Shown in pieces: positions 21,705-25,582 of a DNA stretch of 25,582 nt. The position numbers and the translations under genes are program-made. The notes beneath the pieces were generated by a model that saw only the letters and a list, made by a program, of their open reading frames with translations, did no database searches and was not told the origin of the DNA. This DNA is from CAZGCA01 sp964524145. GTDB lineage: Bacteria > Hydrogenedentota > CAZGCA01. The stretch lies in assembly GCA_964524145.1 (NCBI GenBank), contig CAZGCA010000091.1, positions 1 to 25,582 on the forward strand. Reading direction: 5' to 3'. Position 1 is the first letter of the stretch, and every line of letters begins with the position of its first letter.

Positions 21705-23405
21705 ATGATGGACACGAGCGAAGCACCGAAATATGCAGTGCCGCCGCAGGTCGATTTGCCGGACAGGCGGTGGCCGTCGAGAACCGTTGAGAAGAGTCCT
21801 CAATGGTGTTCGGTAGATCTGCGTGACGGCAACCAGGCGCTCCCGAATCCGCTGACACCGCAGAAGAAGCTCGAGTACTTCGCGCTTCTCTGCACGATCG
21901 GGTTCAAACAGATCGAGGTGGCATTCCCGTCGGCCAGCGAGGACGACTTCGATTTCACGCGTCGTCTTATCGAAGAAGGACACATCCCGGACGACGTGTT
22001 TATCATGGGATTGAGCCAGTGCCGTCCGCACCTGATCGATCGGACGTTCGAGGCGCTGGCAGGCATACCGCGTGCGATAGTGCATATCTACCTGGCAACC
22101 TCGGAACTGCACATGCAGCAGGTGTTTGACATGAACCGCGAGCAAACGCTCGAGACGGCGGTGGACTCCGCGAAACAGGTGCGCGATCTTGCCGACACGA
22201 TGCCCGAGAGCGATCTGCGGCTCGAGTTCTCCCCGGAAGAGTATACCGATTCCGATCTCCCGTTCGTGTTGGAGGTTTGCGAGGCGGTCTTTGAAACGTG
22301 GGGCCGCGCCACGCAAGAGAAACCGGTGATCCTGAACCTGCCCGCTACGGTCGAGCGCCGGCCGCCGACACATTACGCCGACATGATAGAATGGTTCTGC
22401 CGCCGTTTCTCCGCGCGGGACCGGATCATCGTGTCGCTGCATTCGCACAACGACCAGGGAATGGCGGTCGCCGCGACTGAGTTGGCACTGATGGCCGGTG
22501 CCGACCGTGTCGAAGGGACGCTGTTCGGTCACGGCGAACGTACGGGCAACGTTGACCTTGTGACGGTCGCAAACAACCTCTACTCGCGCGGGATAGATAC
22601 CGGGCTCGATTTCTCGAACCTGAACGAGGTGGCCGAGACCGTGGAGCGTCTGACAGGAATGCCGGTCTACTACCGCCAGCCGTACGCGGGGGAACTGGTC
22701 TTCACGGCGTTCTCGGGCTCGCACCAGGACGCGATCCGCAAAGGGATGCACAGCCGCGAGGAAGCCGCCGAGAGGTTTGGGCTCGGTTGGAAAGTCCCGT
22801 ATCTGCACATCGACCCGGCCGATTTGGGACGCACCTACGAAAAGCTCATCAGGATCCACTCGCAGTCGGGCAAGGGCGGGATCGCGTGGGTTCTCGAACA
22901 GGATCACGGGCTCGAACTGCCAAAAGCGATGCTGCCTCAGATTCGCACGGCGGTGCAGGAACTGGCCGACTCTGTCGAACGCGAGGTGACCAGTGACGAA
23001 GTGCTCAAGATCTTCGAAGACAAGTTTGTGAATCCGGAAGGGCCGTATGAACTCGTAGGGTACTGGCCGCGACCGGATGATACCGATCCAACCCAGATAC
23101 ACGGCGAGATCAGGATAAGAATAAACGGTGTCGAGAAGAAGGCTGCTGCGGACGGTAATGGTCCCATTTCAGCGTTCGTACACGGTATGCGTGCGCTGGG
23201 CGCCAGCGGTTTCACGTTCGACGATTATCACGAGCAGGCTATCGGCAAGAGCGAGGACGCCAAGGCGGTGGCGTACGTGCCGCTGAAGCTCGATAACGGC
23301 GACACGGTGTTCGGCGTCGGTATGGACACCAATATCGACCAGGCAGCGGTACGTGCGATCGTTGCCGGCCTGAACCGTATGTCAAGAAAGCAGCGGCAGC
23401 CATAA
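21705..23405 (+). CDS. leuA: 2-isopropylmalate synthase, type 2 (LeuA2)
   Basis: This enzyme condenses acetyl-CoA with 2-oxoisovalerate to 2-isopropylmalate, the first step of leucine synthesis. The 566-residue product has the HMGL/DRE-TIM barrel with WCSVDLRDGNQALPNPLTPQ (metal-binding Asp and catalytic Arg), LEFSPEEYTDSD, the metal motif LHSHNDQGMAVA and GTLFGHGERTGNVDLV. A communicator region and a C-terminal LeuA allosteric domain (about residues 455-560) complete it. The N-terminal extension and the WCSVDLRDGNQAL motif identify the long form known from actinobacteria and some others, as against the roughly 515-residue form of E. coli. Two ATGs are adjacent, 21705 and 21708; AGGGG at 21697-21701 favours the second slightly. 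The leucine-rich leader peptide and attenuator upstream fit leucine feedback. No other leu gene is adjacent. Confidence 0.95.
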   Translation: MMDTSEAPKYAVPPQVDLPDRRWPSRTVEKSPQWCSVDLRDGNQALPNPLTPQKKLEYFALLCTIGFKQIEVAFPSASEDDFDFTRRLIEEGHIPDDVFIMGLSQCRPHLIDRTFEALAGIPRAIVHIYLATSELHMQQVFDMNREQTLETAVDSAKQVRDLADTMPESDLRLEFSPEEYTDSDLPFVLEVCEAVFETWGRATQEKPVILNLPATVERRPPTHYADMIEWFCRRFSARDRIIVSLHSHNDQGMAVAATELALMAGADRVEGTLFGHGERTGNVDLVTVANNLYSRGIDTGLDFSNLNEVAETVERLTGMPVYYRQPYAGELVFTAFSGSHQDAIRKGMHSREEAAERFGLGWKVPYLHIDPADLGRTYEKLIRIHSQSGKGGIAWVLEQDHGLELPKAMLPQIRTAVQELADSVEREVTSDEVLKIFEDKFVNPEGPYELVGYWPRPDDTDPTQIHGEIRIRINGVEKKAAADGNGPISAFVHGMRALGASGFTFDDYHEQAIGKSEDAKAVAYVPLKLDNGDTVFGVGMDTNIDQAAVRAIVAGLNRMSRKQRQP

Positions 23406-23463
23406 CTACGCAGGATTGTCTCGATCGATCGGGTTTTGTGAGTGCTTCGGGCTCGACACGAAT

Positions 23464-23493
23464 TTGACAAGCTTGAACTGTTCTGATTACAAT
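23464..23493 (+). promoter_or_regulatory. Promoter of the ATPase/TOPRIM cassette
   Basis: Consensus TTGACA (23464-23469) and TACAAT (23488-23493) with 18-base spacing. The predicted start, near 23500, falls inside an inverted repeat. This makes the two downstream genes a self-standing transcription unit separate from leuA. Confidence 0.7.
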
Positions 23494-23497
23494 ACTT

Positions 23498-23520
23498 GCG
23501 ACGTTATGTGGAAACGTCGC
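23498..23520. promoter_or_regulatory. Inverted repeat at the transcription start of the ATPase/TOPRIM cassette
   Basis: GCGACGTT-N7-AACGTCGC is a perfect 8-bp inverted repeat beginning 5 bases after the -10 box. It could be an operator for a repressor or a 5'-end RNA hairpin. It is not followed by a T-run, so it is not a terminator. Confidence 0.6.
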
Positions 23521-23570
23521 CGGAGTAACAGTTAGGAACCTCTTTCTGCTGCCTTGAGGGGAAGTCAATA

Positions 23571-24728
23571 GTGAATCGCTTTACAATACCACGGATAACT
23601 CAAGTCCAAATCCGGAACTACAAGAGCATAAGAAATGCCACTGTTAAGGAGCTATCCGGCTTTACGGTTTTGGTTGGCCTAAACGGTTCGGGGAAGAGCA
23701 ATTCCGTCGACGCACTTGCGTTCGTACAGCAATGTCTGGCGGAATCCGTTGAGCTTGCCTTGAGAGGGCGGGGTGGCATTGGTGCCGTACGCCATCGTTC
23801 TGCCGGCCACATTGAGATTCAGCTTTCGTTGGAGCTAGACGCTCATACGTGGGCGGACTATACTTTCCGGGTTGCCGCCAAACCTGAAGAAGGATTCAAC
23901 ATCGCCAAGGAACGTTGCGTTGTGCAAGGGATGATGAAAGAAGAGTGTGTCTTCGAGGTCCGAGACGGAACCTTCACAATAGAAATCCCCGGAATACGGC
24001 CGAAACTGTCTCGAGGTCATCTAGCGCTCTACGCTGCCTCCGCAACAGATGAGTTTGGTCCTGTGTACGACTTCCTTACCTCGATGCGGTTTTACTCCAT
24101 CGTCCCGAACCGACTCCGCGAACCACAGGAGCCCGATTCCGGCGACTCCCTCAAAAGGGACGGCAGTAATGCCGCGGCAGTGCTCAAACGGCTCATGGCT
24201 GAAGCTGGAGGTAGAGAACAATATGAGCGACTATGTCGACTCATATCTCGAGTTGTTGAGGGGATCAAGAAGGTCGAATATCACGCCATGGGACAGAAGG
24301 AAACGCTTCAGTTCAAGCAGGACGTGGGACGAAAGAGTCCCTGGACATTCGATGCTGCCAACATGTCCGACGGAACGTTGCGAGTGCTCGGCATACTGTT
24401 GGCGGTATATCAACCGGGGCGTCACTCCCTAGTGGCCATCGAAGAACCCGAGGCAACGGTCCATCCGGCAGCCACGGAGTTGATCGTTGAGGTCCTAATG
24501 GATGCAGCTCACGAAAGGCAAGTCCTCCTGACAACACACAGCCCGGACATCCTTGACCATAAAGATCTGAAAGATAACCAGATAAGAGTTGTCACCATGG
24601 AGCGAGGTTGTACGGTGATTGCTCCTATTGCCGAATCCAGCCGCAGGGCAATCCGAGAGCACTTGTACACTCCGGGGGAACTTCTCCGATCAGACGAACT
24701 GAATCCGGATGTTGATGCTGTTGAATAG
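23571..24728 (+). CDS. OLD/RecF-like AAA ATPase, probable defence-module ATPase
   Basis: The 385-residue product is an ABC-type ATPase of the AAA_21/OLD group. It begins with the family pattern ITQVQIRNYKSIRNATVKEL, followed by Walker A GLNGSGKS (36-43). The coiled or helical insert (about 195-250) is short. The signature is MSDGTLRVLGILLA (265-278), Walker B is LVAIEEPEATVHP (287-299) and the switch histidine is TTHSPDI (H323). No nuclease domain is fused; a TOPRIM protein is encoded 56 bases downstream. This split arrangement resembles ATPase/TOPRIM anti-phage pairs such as AbiL, RloAB or PARIS in logic, though not necessarily in family. The GTG start at 23571 follows TTGAGGGGA. Codon choice is less G/C-biased than in leuA, suggesting horizontal transfer. 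Role in defence is inferred. Confidence 0.85.
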   Translation: MNRFTIPRITQVQIRNYKSIRNATVKELSGFTVLVGLNGSGKSNSVDALAFVQQCLAESVELALRGRGGIGAVRHRSAGHIEIQLSLELDAHTWADYTFRVAAKPEEGFNIAKERCVVQGMMKEECVFEVRDGTFTIEIPGIRPKLSRGHLALYAASATDEFGPVYDFLTSMRFYSIVPNRLREPQEPDSGDSLKRDGSNAAAVLKRLMAEAGGREQYERLCRLISRVVEGIKKVEYHAMGQKETLQFKQDVGRKSPWTFDAANMSDGTLRVLGILLAVYQPGRHSLVAIEEPEATVHPAATELIVEVLMDAAHERQVLLTTHSPDILDHKDLKDNQIRVVTMERGCTVIAPIAESSRRAIREHLYTPGELLRSDELNPDVDAVE

Positions 24729-24784
24729 GCTGCGCGGCAAGTAAGCATATTCGGTCCTCGCCAACCGCAAAAAGTTGAGGGCAA

Positions 24785-25381
24785 ATGGACCATTCAATTG
24801 TCTCAATTGTTGAAGGCAAGGGGGAGGTCGAGTCGGTACCCATCTTGTTGAGGCGGCTCTGCGACCAGATGGAGGCTTACGATGTAACGGTTGCCCGTCC
24901 ATTTCGCGTCAAGCGGAACCGTGTCGTGAAGGAAGGCGAATTGGAGCGTGCCGTTCGGCAAGCGATTCGCGGTCGAGAAAACGTAGCGTCTATCGTTCTG
25001 CTTCTGGACGCCGACGATGATTGCCCGGCCAAGCTCGGCCCCGCGCTGTTGGCAAGATGCAGGCAAGCGACCCAACTCCCCGTGGCCGTTGTTATTGCAA
25101 ACAAGGAGGTGGAAGGATGGTTTCTTGGCGCCAAGGAATCGCTGAGGGGCGTTCGCGGCATTCGTGATGACGCGACTGCTCCTCCGAATCCTGAGAGTAT
25201 TCGCGGCGCGAAGGAGCGCTTATCGCAGAACATGCGTGAAGGGCGCAGGTATCTCGAGGTAGATGATCAGCCAGCACTTGCCCAGAGGATGGATATGGGG
25301 AAGGCTTCTGAACGATGTCCCTCTTTCAGGAAACTTCTGAAGGATGTGCGTGAAATCATCGTGCAGATGAACGCGGGTTGA
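24785..25381 (+). CDS. DUF4276-family TOPRIM-like protein, partner of the upstream ATPase
   Basis: The 198-residue product has the acidic motifs expected of a TOPRIM fold: IVEGKGEVES near the N-terminus (E10, E14), VLLLDADDDCP (D75, D77, D79) and IANKEVEGWFLG (about 105-114). This combination matches the DUF4276 family, commonly found next to AAA_21-type ATPases. A TOPRIM of this kind could cut nucleic acid with Mg ions, gated by the ATPase. ATG 24785 follows TTGAGGGCAA. The gap of 56 bases to the ATPase gene, with no promoter visible, indicates an operon. No further partner gene follows before the window ends. Confidence 0.78.
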   Translation: MDHSIVSIVEGKGEVESVPILLRRLCDQMEAYDVTVARPFRVKRNRVVKEGELERAVRQAIRGRENVASIVLLLDADDDCPAKLGPALLARCRQATQLPVAVVIANKEVEGWFLGAKESLRGVRGIRDDATAPPNPESIRGAKERLSQNMREGRRYLEVDDQPALAQRMDMGKASERCPSFRKLLKDVREIIVQMNAG

Positions 25382-25560
25382 CCCACAAACAATCTCACGA
25401 AGGACCTGTTCCGCAACGGTCTCCGCGACGCCCCACCCACACCTGCTCACTCGACTTCTTCTACTCCGGTCTGTCGTGCATCTGCGTGGATTCCACCGTC
25501 TGCGTCACTTTGGCAACCAATGGAGCGTCGTCATGTCGCGGTGTTCGATGAGATGACGGT

Positions 25561-25582
25561 TGACCAGTGGGTGACCAGTGGG
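25561..25582. repeat. 11-bp direct repeat at the window edge
   Basis: TGACCAGTGGG occurs twice in tandem and the second copy ends exactly at the window limit, so more copies may follow. The 200 bases after the TOPRIM gene (25382-25582) hold no supported gene; an ATG at 25520 opens a frame to the edge (starting MERRHVAVFDEMTVDQWV) but has no ribosome binding site. Confidence 0.4.

Noticed and set aside
21690..23102. A 470-codon open frame opposite leuA
   Set aside because: Shadow of leuA with the same composition artefact and no ribosome site.
1..25582. CRISPR arrays, complete tRNA or rRNA genes, insertion-sequence transposases
   Set aside because: No repeat-spacer pattern, no full tRNA fold or rRNA segment, and no transposase-like frame was found on either strand.

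Overview
The window reads as chromosomal DNA of a GC-rich, probably uncultivated bacterium with anaerobic metabolism. The grounds are a methylene-tetrahydrofolate reductase module of the acetogen type (MvhD-like, MetV, MetF), a 4-hydroxybutyryl-CoA dehydratase with its oxygen-sensitive [4Fe-4S]/FAD ligand set, and ferredoxin-type glutamate synthase subunits with many Fe-S cysteines. The tandem ceramidase-fold secreted proteins would suit PVC/Hydrogenedentes-like or other little-known lineages, but the phylum cannot be fixed from sequence alone. Housekeeping genes have strong G/C third-position bias, so long antisense shadow frames occur opposite mutS, leuA and others.

Layout. 1-1086: a surface lipoprotein on the minus strand. 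1087-2570: a gene-poor stretch with a short 10-bp tandem repeat, the isolated 3' end of a tmRNA/tRNA (a likely integration scar) and a decayed short-chain dehydrogenase N-terminus. 2571-4019: abfD, preceded by a sigma70-like promoter. 4175-11867 (minus): one probable five-gene operon, mvhD-metV-metF-glutamate synthase FMN/Fe-S subunit-glutamate synthase amidotransferase/GXGXG subunit, driven by a consensus promoter at 12128-12155. 12326-18039 (plus): a small charged protein, miaB, mutS and an orphan membrane histidine kinase. 18218-21035: two tandem secreted ceramidase-fold paralogues with their own candidate promoter. 21032-21250 (minus): a small cysteine-rich protein. 21415-23405: 2-isopropylmalate synthase behind a well-resolved leucine attenuator. 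23464-25381: a two-gene OLD-like ATPase plus TOPRIM/DUF4276 module with its own promoter and an inverted repeat at the start of transcription.

How the parts work together. The minus-strand operon joins the methyl branch of one-carbon metabolism (MvhD, MetV and MetF would bring electrons to methylene-THF) to a glutamate synthase whose large flavoprotein has an internal duplication with one degenerate copy. No GltD and no HdrABC lie in the window. The leuA leader contains a complete classical attenuation circuit: promoter, leucine-rich 25-residue leader peptide, a long pause/anti-antiterminator rod, a 7-bp antiterminator pairing and an intrinsic terminator, all read directly from the sequence. 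The last two genes look like an acquired defence-type cassette. The most interesting items are the leucine attenuator, the mvhD-metVF-glutamate synthase operon with its duplicated flavoprotein, the ATPase/TOPRIM pair with its operator-like repeat, and the integration-scar region near 1.65-2.1 kb.
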